Part shown: positions 21,558-29,861 of the stretch, piece after piece
Layout of the letters: each line of letters starts with the position of its first letter
Numbering within the stretch: the stretch's first letter is position 1
Assembly: GCA_050694055.1 (NCBI GenBank)
Contig: JBOGWX010000165.1
Span: forward strand, 1-35,684
DNA length: 35,684 nt
Direction of reading: 5' to 3'
Origin: WHSV01 sp050694055
Lineage (GTDB): Bacteria > Actinomycetota > CADDZG01 > WHSQ01
The notes under the pieces: generated by a model
The model's input: the letters and a program-made list of their open reading frames with translations, nothing else
What the model was told of the DNA's origin: nothing
Databases searched by the model: none
Position numbers and translations under genes: made by a program

Positions 21558-22317
21558 GCTCGTACGCCGGGGCCTCGCGTCCTCTCGCACCGAAGCGAGA
21601 AGAGCGATAGAGGCGGGTCTGGTCGCCGTCAGGGGCTTACCCGCCGAGCGTCCCTCAACCATGGTGTCTCCCGACGACCCGGTGACGGTGACCAGAGCCG
21701 TCCGGCGCTTCGTCTCGCGCGGAGGTGACAAGCTTGCCGGCGCGCTCGAGCGTCTCGACCTGCGAGTCTCGGGCCGCACCTGGCTCGACGCAGGCGCTTC
21801 GACCGGTGGTTTCACCGACTGCCTGCTCCAGGCCGGAGCGCGCGCGGTCATCGCCGTGGACGTCGGCTACGGACAGCTCGACTGGCGCCTGCGCAACGAC
21901 GAGCGGGTCACCGTCCTCGAACGAACGAACGTCCGGACGCTCACGGCCGCGGAGGTTCCGTGGCGCCCCGAGGCGGTCGTCGCCGACCTCTCTTTCATCT
22001 CGTTGACACTGGTCCTCCCGCAGCTTGCGGCCGTGACGGTTCCCAGTGGTGATCTGTTGCTGATGGTCAAGCCACAGTTCGAGGTCGGCAGGGCAAAGGT
22101 CAAAAAGGGCGGAGTGGTGCGCGACCCGGCCCTGTGGCTCGAGGCGATCCACAGGGTAACGACCGAGGCCGCGGTTCACGGCTGGGCGCCGGTGGACGTC
22201 ACCGCCTCGGACCTGCCGGGGCCGGCGGGTAATCGTGAGTTCTTCGTCCATCTCAACCGGCGGGGGCCTCACAATGGTGAAGCGGCTGCGCGCGCGGTCG
22301 CAGAGGCCGGCCGGTAG
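21529..22317 (+). CDS. tlyA: TlyA, 16S/23S rRNA (cytidine-2'-O)-methyltransferase
   Basis: 262 residues from TTG at 21529; relatives start MARRxRLDAELVRRGLA, and here the sequence from TTG is LAKPLRLDAELVRRGLA. The N-terminal S4 RNA-binding domain (about 1-60) is followed by an FtsJ-type methyltransferase. SAM motif I is WLDAGASTGGFTDCLL, VVADLSFISL holds the catalytic aspartate, and VKPQFEVGR the catalytic lysine. In mycobacteria TlyA 2'-O-methylates 16S C1409 and 23S C1920 and is required for capreomycin sensitivity. The length matches the family (about 268). It is the entry of the tlyA-nadK-recN run; the nadK start is 18 bp downstream. Confidence 0.93.
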   Translation: MAKPLRLDAELVRRGLASSRTEARRAIEAGLVAVRGLPAERPSTMVSPDDPVTVTRAVRRFVSRGGDKLAGALERLDLRVSGRTWLDAGASTGGFTDCLLQAGARAVIAVDVGYGQLDWRLRNDERVTVLERTNVRTLTAAEVPWRPEAVVADLSFISLTLVLPQLAAVTVPSGDLLLMVKPQFEVGRAKVKKGGVVRDPALWLEAIHRVTTEAAVHGWAPVDVTASDLPGPAGNREFFVHLNRRGPHNGEAAARAVAEAGR

Positions 22318-22335
22318 CCCACGACAAGGAGCTCC

Positions 22336-23130
22336 ATGGAGATAACCAGAGTCGCGTTCGCGGTACATCCGCAGAAGCCGCATGCGGCTCGGATGCGCGA
22401 CGAGATCGAGCATCTGCTCGCGGAGCGCGCGATAGCGGTTGGCGACGAGTCACCCGACCTCGTTCTGGCGCTGGGGGGCGACGGCACGATGCTGCGGGCC
22501 GCCCATACCGCGCATGCCGCCGACGCTCCGCTGCTGGGCGTCAACTTCGGATCGCTCGGCTATCTGACCGAGGTCGAGGCCGGCGAGGAGCTGGATGCCC
22601 TCACGCGGGTGCTCGACGGCGACTACCGCATCGAGGAGCGCATGATGCTCGAGTGCCTCGTCACGAGCAACGGCCGGGATGAGCGCCACCTCGGTCTGAA
22701 CGAGGTCCTGGTCGAGCGCTCGGCGCGCTACCGCCTGGTCCGGCTCGAGGTACACGTCAACGGCGAGCGCCTGGCGATCTTCAATGCCGACGGGGTGATC
22801 GTTGCGACCCCGACCGGATCCACGGCGTACGCGCTGAGCGCGGGTGGGCCGATCATCTCCCCTCGGGCGGAGGCGCTGGTCATCGTGCCGGTGAGCCCAC
22901 ACATGGTCTTTTCGCGCCCGGTCGTCCTGGCCGCCGCCGACGAGGTGACCATCAGAGTCGACGAGACCGTGCCGGTGGCGTCGCTGTCCCTCGACGGGAC
23001 CCTCGGCTGCAAGCTGGAGCCGGGTGACGTGGTCACCGCTCGCCGGGCCGAGCGGCCCCTGCGACTGGTGAAGCTGGGTGGGCCGGAGTTTCTCGAGCGC
23101 CTTCGCCTGAAGCTGGACCTGCCTTCGTGA
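22336..23130 (+). CDS. nadK: NAD kinase
   Basis: This 264-residue enzyme phosphorylates NAD+ to NADP+ and is the only de novo source of NADP in most bacteria. It has the GGDGTMLRAA motif (catalytic Asp), GSLGYLTE, LNEVLVER (NE/D motif) and ATPTGSTAYALSAGGPI. It is slightly short compared with the 290-310 of mycobacterial NadK because the N-terminal segment is compact. ATG at 22336 follows AAGGAG with 6-7 nt spacing, 18 bp after tlyA. The C-terminal LRLVKLGGPEFLERLRLKL is the usual family end. Confidence 0.95.
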   Translation: MEITRVAFAVHPQKPHAARMRDEIEHLLAERAIAVGDESPDLVLALGGDGTMLRAAHTAHAADAPLLGVNFGSLGYLTEVEAGEELDALTRVLDGDYRIEERMMLECLVTSNGRDERHLGLNEVLVERSARYRLVRLEVHVNGERLAIFNADGVIVATPTGSTAYALSAGGPIISPRAEALVIVPVSPHMVFSRPVVLAAADEVTIRVDETVPVASLSLDGTLGCKLEPGDVVTARRAERPLRLVKLGGPEFLERLRLKLDLPS

Positions 23131-23207
23131 GCGACGAGACGTCATGGTGGGCTCGTAGAGATTCTGTGGTGACGTCACAGACCCGGCCGTTGCCACGGGG
23201 CCACCCT

Positions 23208-23213
23208 TAGGAT
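23208..23213 (+). promoter_or_regulatory. Possible -10 element of recN
   Basis: TAGGAT fits the actinobacterial -10 pattern and lies 8 nt before the recN ATG, implying a nearly leaderless transcript. The 91-bp gap after nadK also holds GTGACGTCAC (23169-23178). No canonical LexA box (CGAAC-N4-GTTCG) is visible. Confidence 0.3.
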
Positions 23214-23221
23214 TCGAGTCA

Positions 23222-24958
23222 ATGCTGAGAGAACTTGTGGTCGAGGGCCTCGGCGTGATCGAACGCGCCGATTTGCAGCTGGAGCCTGGGTGCAGCGCGC
23301 TCACCGGAGAGACGGGAGCGGGCAAGACCCTGATGGTCGCAGCCCTGTCTCTGCTGGTCGGCGGCCGCAGCGACCGCACGCTGGTGCGCGAGGGGGCCCC
23401 CGAAGCGCTCGTCGAAGGTCGCTTCGTCGTGTCGCCGGAGCACGACGCGGTAGCCGTGCTGCGCGCCAACGGAATCATCTCGGACCACGAAGACGGGCCG
23501 GACGTCGAGATCGTCTTGACCAGGACCATCACCGCGGACGGCCAGGGAGGGCGAGCGCGCGTCAACGGCCGTCTCGCCACGGTGGCGCTTCTCGCCGAGC
23601 TGGGTGCCTGCCTGGTCGAGATCGCCGGACAACACGAGGCGAGGGGCATCGGGGCCCCACTGCGCCAGCGATCTCTGCTCGACTCCTTTGCGGGAGCGCG
23701 CTGCCGCTCGCTCGCGGCCGAGCTGGTCGATACGATGCGCTCCGCCGCCGAGACGCAGCGCACGCTCGACGCGCTGTTGACCGGCGAGCGAGAACGAGAG
23801 CGAGAGCTGGATCTCCTGCGCTACGAGATCGGTGAGATCGCCGGCGCCGGTCTGGAGGAGGGCGAATCGGCCGATCTGAGCGTCGACGCCGCCCGGCTCG
23901 AGCACGCGGAGACCATCGCGCTGGCCCTCGGACGAGCGACTGAGGCCCTCAACGGAGAGGGTGGTGCCACGGACACCGTCGACGCGGCTCTGCGCGACGT
24001 CACCACCGCCGCTCACAGAGACCCGTCGCTCGGCGAAGCCGCTCGCCGGCTCGAGTCCGCGGCCCTGGAGCTCTCAGACGTGGCCGACGACCTGGGGCGC
24101 AGCGTCGTGACTCCCGACCCTCGGGCCCTCGAAGAAACGCGGGCGAGGCTCGACGCTATCGCCCGCTTGACGCGCAAGTACGGGGAGCGGGACGCGCTCG
24201 ACCACGGCGGGTCTCCGGAGAGCCGGGTGCTCGACTATCGCGCGCGCGCCGAGGCTCGTGTCGGCGAGCTCGAGAGCGCCGAGTCGCGGCTCGGGGAGAT
24301 GCGCGCCGCACACGAGCGACTCATGGCAAGAGCCGAGGAGCTGGCCACCGAGCTCGGCTCGCTTCGTGAGGAGGCCGCACCCCGCCTGGCCCGGGCGATG
24401 GAGGAGGTGCTGGGCGATCTCGCGCTCGCGGGAGCGCGCTTCGAGGTCGTTCTCAGCGCGCGCGATCTGTTCGAGGGGGGCAGGGAGGCCGTGGAGTTCC
24501 GGGTGTCGGCCAATCCCGGCGAGTCCGCCCGCCCCGTCGCCAAGGTGGCCTCGGGCGGCGAGCTCTCCCGCATAGCCCTTGCGCTGCACCTGCTGACCTC
24601 GGACCGTGTCGGCCGGGGCGGGCTCGGCGACGACCGCCACACGCTGGTGTTCGACGAGGTCGATGCCGGAGTCGGAGGTCAGGCGGCGCAGTCCGTCGGC
24701 CGAGCGCTGGCGCAGCTCGCCAGGAACTCGGACGCTCAGGTTGTCCTCGTGACGCACTTGCCACAGGTCGCCGCCTTCGGGGATTTCCATTACCGGGTGA
24801 CCAAGGAGGCGAGCGACCACCGCACGACCGCCCGTGTCACCCGTGTCACGGGCTCCGAGCGGGTCGACGAGCTCTCTCGGATGCTGGCGGGGATGCCCGA
24901 GAGCGAGCGCGCGCGCGAGCACGCGAGGGAGCTCCTCGAGACGGCGAGTATCGGGTGA
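23222..24958 (+). CDS. recN: DNA repair protein RecN
   Basis: This 578-residue SMC-like ATPase acts in double-strand break repair, holding DNA ends together. The Walker A motif GETGAGKT lies near residue 31, preceded by the N-terminal LRELVVEGLGVIERADLQL. A coiled-coil middle rich in Glu/Arg/Leu spans about 160-400. The signature VASGGELSRIALALHLL, Walker B TLVFDEVDAGVGG and the D/H-loop LVTHLPQVAAFGD follow. The length is normal (550-590). It starts 91 bp after nadK, possibly with its own promoter, and overlaps steA by 4 bp. Confidence 0.96.
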   Translation: MLRELVVEGLGVIERADLQLEPGCSALTGETGAGKTLMVAALSLLVGGRSDRTLVREGAPEALVEGRFVVSPEHDAVAVLRANGIISDHEDGPDVEIVLTRTITADGQGGRARVNGRLATVALLAELGACLVEIAGQHEARGIGAPLRQRSLLDSFAGARCRSLAAELVDTMRSAAETQRTLDALLTGERERERELDLLRYEIGEIAGAGLEEGESADLSVDAARLEHAETIALALGRATEALNGEGGATDTVDAALRDVTTAAHRDPSLGEAARRLESAALELSDVADDLGRSVVTPDPRALEETRARLDAIARLTRKYGERDALDHGGSPESRVLDYRARAEARVGELESAESRLGEMRAAHERLMARAEELATELGSLREEAAPRLARAMEEVLGDLALAGARFEVVLSARDLFEGGREAVEFRVSANPGESARPVAKVASGGELSRIALALHLLTSDRVGRGGLGDDRHTLVFDEVDAGVGGQAAQSVGRALAQLARNSDAQVVLVTHLPQVAAFGDFHYRVTKEASDHRTTARVTRVTGSERVDELSRMLAGMPESERAREHARELLETASIG

Positions 24959-26151
24959 AGCTGCTCGGTCGCCGCCGCCGCCGGCTACCGGAGGTGCCCG
25001 GGGCTCTCCTCGGGAGCGCGCGCGTCGATCCCATGACGAAGAATCTGACCTCCCGCCTTCAACCCGGGGATATCGCGATCATCGACCACGAGGACATGGA
25101 CCGCGTGGCCGCGGAAGGACTCATCGAACGGCGCGTGCGGGCGGTGGTCAACGCGTCCCAGTCGACGACGGGGCGCTACCCGAATCTCGGTCCCTTGCTG
25201 CTGTGCTCGGCCGGTATCCCGGTGATCGACGACGTGGGTGGAGAAATCATGTTCGTGGTCGAAGGCACGGAGATCGCGCTCGACGGGGACCGTGTCTTCC
25301 GCCGGGAGGGTGACGAGCACGTCGAGATCGCGCGTGGGTCTCGCCTCACCCTCGAGGGGGTCGAGGAGGTGCTCGACGACGCCAAGCAGGGGATCGCCGT
25401 CGAGCTCGAGCGCTTCGCCCAGAACACGATCGAGTACATCGAAGACGAACGCGATGTGCTCCTGGAGGCGGCCCGCCTGCCGGAGGTGGCTACGGACTTT
25501 CACGGACGGCACGTCGTGGTGGTCGTGCGCGGTTACGACCACAAAGACGATCTCAAGGCATTGCGTTCGTACATACGAGAGGTCAAGCCCCTCCTCATCG
25601 GCGTCGACGGGGGGGCCGATGCCGTCTGCGATGTCGGCCTGAAGCCGGACATGATCGTCGGCGACATGGACTCGGTCACGACCGAGGCGCTTACTTGCGG
25701 TGCGGAGCTGGTGGTGCACGCGTACGCGGGGGGCCATGCCCCCGGATCGGAGCGACTCGATGCGCTCGGCCTCTCGTGCGTCGTGTTCGAGGCGACCGGG
25801 ACGTCCGAGGACATCGCCATGCTGCTGGCTTACGAAAGGGGGGCCGAGTTGATCGTCGCGGTCGGGACGCACGCGAACCTGATCGAGTTCCGCGATAAGG
25901 GACGCAAGGGGATGGCCTCGACCTTCCTGACGCGCCTGCGCGTGGGTCCGATACTGGTCGACGCCAAGGGACTGAGCCGTCTCTATCACGGGCGCGTCAG
26001 AGGAAGGGACCTCGGCCTCCTGATGGTCTCGGCGCTGCTCGCAATGACGATGGTCATCCTGTTCTCCGAGGTCTTCCGTGGGCAGCTCTCGCTGCTGTGG
26101 ACGCAGATGTCGCTCGTCTGGGATTCGATCAGGTCGGCGGTCTTTGGATGA
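24955..26151 (+). CDS. steA: SteA-like septation/cell-wall protein
   Basis: 398 residues from GTG at 24955 (GTGA overlap with recN). It is the homologue of M. tuberculosis Rv1697 and Corynebacterium SteA. In corynebacteria SteA and SteB form a septal complex that activates peptidoglycan hydrolysis by RipA for daughter-cell separation. A thiamine-pyrophosphokinase-like domain lies in the middle to second half (GVDGGADAVCDVGLKPDMIVGDMDSV), followed by one C-terminal transmembrane helix (LLMVSALLAMTMVILF). The catalytic part is therefore cytosolic, with a short tail outside. It overlaps the SteB/MctB gene by 4 bp, the same coupling as in relatives. Confidence 0.9.
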   Translation: MKLLGRRRRRLPEVPGALLGSARVDPMTKNLTSRLQPGDIAIIDHEDMDRVAAEGLIERRVRAVVNASQSTTGRYPNLGPLLLCSAGIPVIDDVGGEIMFVVEGTEIALDGDRVFRREGDEHVEIARGSRLTLEGVEEVLDDAKQGIAVELERFAQNTIEYIEDERDVLLEAARLPEVATDFHGRHVVVVVRGYDHKDDLKALRSYIREVKPLLIGVDGGADAVCDVGLKPDMIVGDMDSVTTEALTCGAELVVHAYAGGHAPGSERLDALGLSCVVFEATGTSEDIAMLLAYERGAELIVAVGTHANLIEFRDKGRKGMASTFLTRLRVGPILVDAKGLSRLYHGRVRGRDLGLLMVSALLAMTMVILFSEVFRGQLSLLWTQMSLVWDSIRSAVFG

Positions 26152-27098
26152 TTGATTTTCGCTATCTCGTGGTCACGGTCATCTCCATTTTCTTGGCACT
26201 GATGGTCGGCATCATGCTGGGGGCCGGTTTCGTGGGAGATCCTCTCGCCCGCAACCTGCGCGACCGCATCGACACGGTCAACAAGGAGGTGCGAGACCAG
26301 CGAGAACAGATCGACCAGCTCAGGGTGCAGAACGAGGATCTCGCCGGGTGGGCCCAAGCCGTGGGCCCATGGGCGATCGAAAACCGCCTGAACGGCCGGA
26401 GCGTGGTGATGTTCACGCTCGATGGAGCCGACGGCGGAGTCGTCGACGGATCCCTCAACGCCCTTGAGCGCTCGGGTGCCACCGTCACCACCCAGATAAA
26501 CCTGGGCCCGAAGCTCGCGCTCGAATCCCCGCCCGAGGCCGACCAACTGGCGACCATCGTCGAGTCGGTGGCCAAGGACTCCGAGGAGGTGGTTCTCGAC
26601 GCGGCCACCGCTCTCGGTGAGAGCGCGGCGTCGCTGGCTCGTGACGGAGAAGGCCCCACCGACACCGGAGAGGGCTCCACGCAGGTTGAGTACTCGGAGC
26701 TTCTCAGACTCCTCGAGGAAGAGGACTTCATGACCGTGGCCCGTAACAGCGAAGAGGGTGAGATCGTTCCGCAGGGCGCGTCCTTCGTGGTGGCGGGGGG
26801 CAACGCAACCCCCGAGCCCTTCGACGTTTCGGCCTTCGTAACACGCCTGACCACGGAGCTCGCGGTGGGGGAGACCGACGTCGTGGTCACGGAGTCGTCG
26901 TCGAGCCAGTGGGACATGGTGTCCACCATCCGGACCGACGATGAGGCCAACGCCCTCGTTTCGACCGTGGATGTCGGTGAGGGCCCGATGGGCCACGTCG
27001 CCCTCGTCCTTGCGCTGGACGAGCCGTCGTCCGAACCTCCAGGTCAGTTCGGAACCGACGAGGGCGCGCGGCTGTTACCCGACCCTCCCGACGACTAG
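26148..27098 (+). CDS. steB: SteB/MctB-like membrane-anchored protein
   Basis: 316 residues from ATG at 26148, overlapping steA (ATGA); the frame is open 17 codons further but ATG fits the family start MIDFRYLVVTVISIFLALMVGI. One N-terminal membrane helix is followed by a short coiled coil (VNKEVRDQREQIDQLRVQNEDL) and an extracellular Rossmann-like domain. A 50-residue acidic, Gly/Thr/Glu-rich insert (about 155-205) is unusual and may be a flexible loop. M. tuberculosis Rv1698 was first described as a copper-export protein (MctB) and its corynebacterial homologue as SteB, partner of SteA. Here the pairing with steA favours the septation role. Confidence 0.88.
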   Translation: MIDFRYLVVTVISIFLALMVGIMLGAGFVGDPLARNLRDRIDTVNKEVRDQREQIDQLRVQNEDLAGWAQAVGPWAIENRLNGRSVVMFTLDGADGGVVDGSLNALERSGATVTTQINLGPKLALESPPEADQLATIVESVAKDSEEVVLDAATALGESAASLARDGEGPTDTGEGSTQVEYSELLRLLEEEDFMTVARNSEEGEIVPQGASFVVAGGNATPEPFDVSAFVTRLTTELAVGETDVVVTESSSSQWDMVSTIRTDDEANALVSTVDVGEGPMGHVALVLALDEPSSEPPGQFGTDEGARLLPDPPDD

Positions 27099-27144
27099 TG
27101 GACCGCCTTGCCATGCCGGCTTCGCTCGTCCACACGATTCGCAC

Positions 27145-28764
27145 ATGGCTGCACTAGCCCAACCACGAGGCTCGCTCGCCCGGGGAGCGGCGGTCATCAC
27201 CGTCGCGACGGCGGTTTCCCGCGTCACCGGGTTCATCCGGGTGATCGTGGTCGCGGCGGCCATGGGCACGACCTTTCTGGCAAATACCTATCAGACCGCC
27301 AACACGGCCCCCAACGTCGTGTTCGAACTGGTGGCGGCAGGCGTGCTTACCTCGGTGTTCGTCCCGACCTTCGTCGACTATCTCGTGAAGGGGAGGAGGG
27401 AAGAGGGCTGGCAGGCCGCCAATGCGCTTACCACGGTCGCGGTCGCGGGTCTCATCGCGATGGCGGCGTGCGTCGCGCTGCTGGCGGATCCGATTATGCG
27501 ACTCCTCACGCTCGGAGTCGACGACGACATCCTGCGCGCTCAGGAGATCTCGTTGGGGGGAACGTTTCTGCGTCTCTTTGCCCCCCAGATCGTCTTCTAC
27601 GGCGCGGGAATGATCATGACGGGCGCGCTGCACGCTCATCGGAAGTTCGCAATGGCTGCGGCGGCACCGATCTTCAACAACGTCGTGGTCATCGTCGTCT
27701 ACGTCACCTATGTACTGATGCGAGGGGATGAGGCTCCGACGGTGGAGGGCATCTCTACCGGTCAGACCCTGGTTCTGGGATTGGGCACCACGCTGGGAGT
27801 GGTGGTGATGACCCTCTGTCTGATTCCGCAGCTTCGAGGTCTCGGGTGGCACTTCCGACCCCGGTGGGCGCCGCGGCATCCGGCGGTGCGCAGGGCCGCA
27901 CGCCTCGGCGTGTGGGCGCTGGGATATGCCGGCGGTTACCAGGCGGGGTTGATCGTCGTGCTCCTGCTCGCCAACTCCGTTGAGGGGGGAGTCGCGGCCT
28001 ACCAGTGGGCGTACACCTTCTTCTACATGCCCCATGCGTTGTTCGCGGTTGCGATCTTTCACGTTCTGTTCCCTGCGATGTCGGAGAACGCAGCGCGCGG
28101 TGAACCGGAGGAGCTTCTGAGCCGGTTGCGCGACGGGCTCCGCATGCTTGCCTTCATCCTCTTGCCCACGGCGGCGGTCATGCTGGCCTGTGCAGGTGCC
28201 ATTTCGAAGCTCACGCTCGAGTATGGGGTGATGACGGCAACCGGAGCCGAATTGGTGGCGCGCGTCCTCGCGGCGTTCGTGATCGGCCTTCCGACGTTCT
28301 CCGCCTTTCTCGTCGTCACGCGCGCCTTCTACGCGCTCGGTGATACGAAGACACCCGCGCTCGTGAACGCCGGAGCGGTCCTCATAGCGAGTGTTATCGG
28401 AGTGGGTCTGTTCGTCGCCGCGGATGAGGCCTGGTCGGTTCCCGCTCTGGCGCTGGCTCATTCGCTCGCCTTTGCCGTCGCCGCCGCGGTTCTGCTGCGT
28501 TTTCTGTCCCGCAAGCTCGGGGTGGTCGCAAACCGCGAACTGAGAACGAGCGTCGGCCGCACCCTCGGCGTGTCACTGGTAGCGCTGGCGGCGATGGGAG
28601 TCATCACCTATGCCATGCCCGACTCGACGAAACCGGCCGCGCTTGCGAGCCTGCTGGCGGCGTCGGCCGCAGGGGTGCTGATCTACGTCGGAGCGATGGC
28701 GACACTGGGTGCGCCGGAGTTGCGACGCTTCGCCTCCCTCATGAAGCGAAGCGAGTCGCAATGA
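27145..28764 (+). CDS. murJ: Lipid II flippase MurJ (MviN)
   Basis: 539 residues with about 14 hydrophobic helices of the MOP superfamily. It flips lipid-linked peptidoglycan precursor to the outer face. Family marks are SRVTGFIRVIVVAAAMGTT at the N-terminus, NTAPNVVFELVAAGVLTSVFVPTF, HVLFPAMSENAARG and FYALGDTKTPALVNAG. ATG at 27145 is 46 bp after steB; upstream of it there is no clear ribosome site, but it gives the standard N-terminus. The fused cytosolic pseudokinase domain of mycobacterial MviN is absent. It sits between the septation pair and three glycan genes, all overlapping, so a shared envelope role is likely. Confidence 0.93.
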   Translation: MAALAQPRGSLARGAAVITVATAVSRVTGFIRVIVVAAAMGTTFLANTYQTANTAPNVVFELVAAGVLTSVFVPTFVDYLVKGRREEGWQAANALTTVAVAGLIAMAACVALLADPIMRLLTLGVDDDILRAQEISLGGTFLRLFAPQIVFYGAGMIMTGALHAHRKFAMAAAAPIFNNVVVIVVYVTYVLMRGDEAPTVEGISTGQTLVLGLGTTLGVVVMTLCLIPQLRGLGWHFRPRWAPRHPAVRRAARLGVWALGYAGGYQAGLIVVLLLANSVEGGVAAYQWAYTFFYMPHALFAVAIFHVLFPAMSENAARGEPEELLSRLRDGLRMLAFILLPTAAVMLACAGAISKLTLEYGVMTATGAELVARVLAAFVIGLPTFSAFLVVTRAFYALGDTKTPALVNAGAVLIASVIGVGLFVAADEAWSVPALALAHSLAFAVAAAVLLRFLSRKLGVVANRELRTSVGRTLGVSLVALAAMGVITYAMPDSTKPAALASLLAASAAGVLIYVGAMATLGAPELRRFASLMKRSESQ

Positions 28765-29861
28765 GCCGAGAGCTCAACGTGCTGCAGGTGCTGGGCCGCT
28801 CGGCCGGCGGGATCGCTCGCCACGTCGCTCAGGTCACCGGCGCGCTCGACGGTGACGGAATGCACGTCGACGTCGCCGGCCCGAGCGACCTTCCCGTGCG
28901 CATGCCCAAACCCGTCATCTCTCTCGATATCCCCGACGGGCCGCTGGGACATTCGCGCGCGATACGGAGCCTGCGCAGCTACCTTCGTCAAGGTGACTAC
29001 GACGTCGTCCACGCGCACGGTCTGCGAGCCGGCATCGACGCGGCTCTTGCGGCGCGACCTCTCGGCATTGCAACGCTGCAAACGGTGCATAACCTCGTAC
29101 GGCCCGACGTGTCCGGGCGGGCCAGGGCCGCGCTCTACAAGTGGGCGGAGCCGTTGTCGGTGCGTTTGAGCAAGCGCACCTTCGCCGTTTCCGAGGACAT
29201 TGCTCGCCACATTCGAGCCACCTCTCCGAAGGTGGCCGAGCGCGTCGAGGTGCTCTACCTCGGCATCGGTGAGGCTCCCAGGCTCCGCAAGTCGGCGACC
29301 GAAGTGCGGGCGGAGGCCGAGGTCGAGGCCGGCGCGCGGCTGATAGTGACCGCGGCACGCCTATCGGCGCAGAAAGCGCTTCCGGTGATGCTGCGGGCCC
29401 TGGCCGAGCTGCCCGGCGACATCGTGCTGGTCGTGCTCGGACAGGGGCCCGACCAAGAGGACCTGAAGACGACCACCCTCGCGCTGGGCCTGGGCCAACG
29501 GGTGCGCTGGCTGGGATGGCGCGACGACATCGCCGACTTCGTGGCCGCCGCGGACGTCTTCTGTCTCTCGTCCAACTGGGAGGGGGTGCCGCTGGCGGCG
29601 CAAGAGGCGATTCTGCTGGGCACTCCCGTGGTCTCAACCGCGGTCGGCGGGATGCGCGAGCTCGTCGGCGATCGGAGCTCGGGCCGGCTCGTCCCCAAGG
29701 GGGAGTCGAAGGCCCTGGCAGAGGCGCTCTTGGAGGTGCTGGACTCGCCCGAGACGGCGAAGAGCTACGCAGGACAGGCGGCCGTCGATCTCCGCAGCCG
29801 GTTCTCCACCGAGCGGATGCTGGCGCGTCTGCGCGACGCGTACGAGTGGCACGCGCGCTGA
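28761..29861 (+). CDS. GT4-family glycosyltransferase
   Basis: 366 residues from ATG at 28761, overlapping murJ by 4 bp (ATGA). GT-B fold: an N-terminal LGRSAGGIARHV loop, DYDVVHAHGLRAG, and a C-terminal donor-binding half with SAQKALPVMLRAL, LGQGPDQEDL and EGVPLAAQE (the E-x7-E of retaining GT4 enzymes). It has no membrane segment, so it works on a lipid-linked acceptor at the inner membrane face. The donor and acceptor cannot be read. With the phosphotransferase-like gene two genes downstream it could extend a polyprenyl-linked cell-wall glycan. Confidence 0.9.
   Translation: MSRELNVLQVLGRSAGGIARHVAQVTGALDGDGMHVDVAGPSDLPVRMPKPVISLDIPDGPLGHSRAIRSLRSYLRQGDYDVVHAHGLRAGIDAALAARPLGIATLQTVHNLVRPDVSGRARAALYKWAEPLSVRLSKRTFAVSEDIARHIRATSPKVAERVEVLYLGIGEAPRLRKSATEVRAEAEVEAGARLIVTAARLSAQKALPVMLRALAELPGDIVLVVLGQGPDQEDLKTTTLALGLGQRVRWLGWRDDIADFVAAADVFCLSSNWEGVPLAAQEAILLGTPVVSTAVGGMRELVGDRSSGRLVPKGESKALAEALLEVLDSPETAKSYAGQAAVDLRSRFSTERMLARLRDAYEWHAR

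Noticed and set aside
23164..23180. CTGTGGTGACGTCACAG as a CRP/GlxR-type site before recN
   Set aside because: The spacing is 15 rather than 16 and the outer bases do not pair. Only the inner 10-bp palindrome is solid, which is weak evidence alone.
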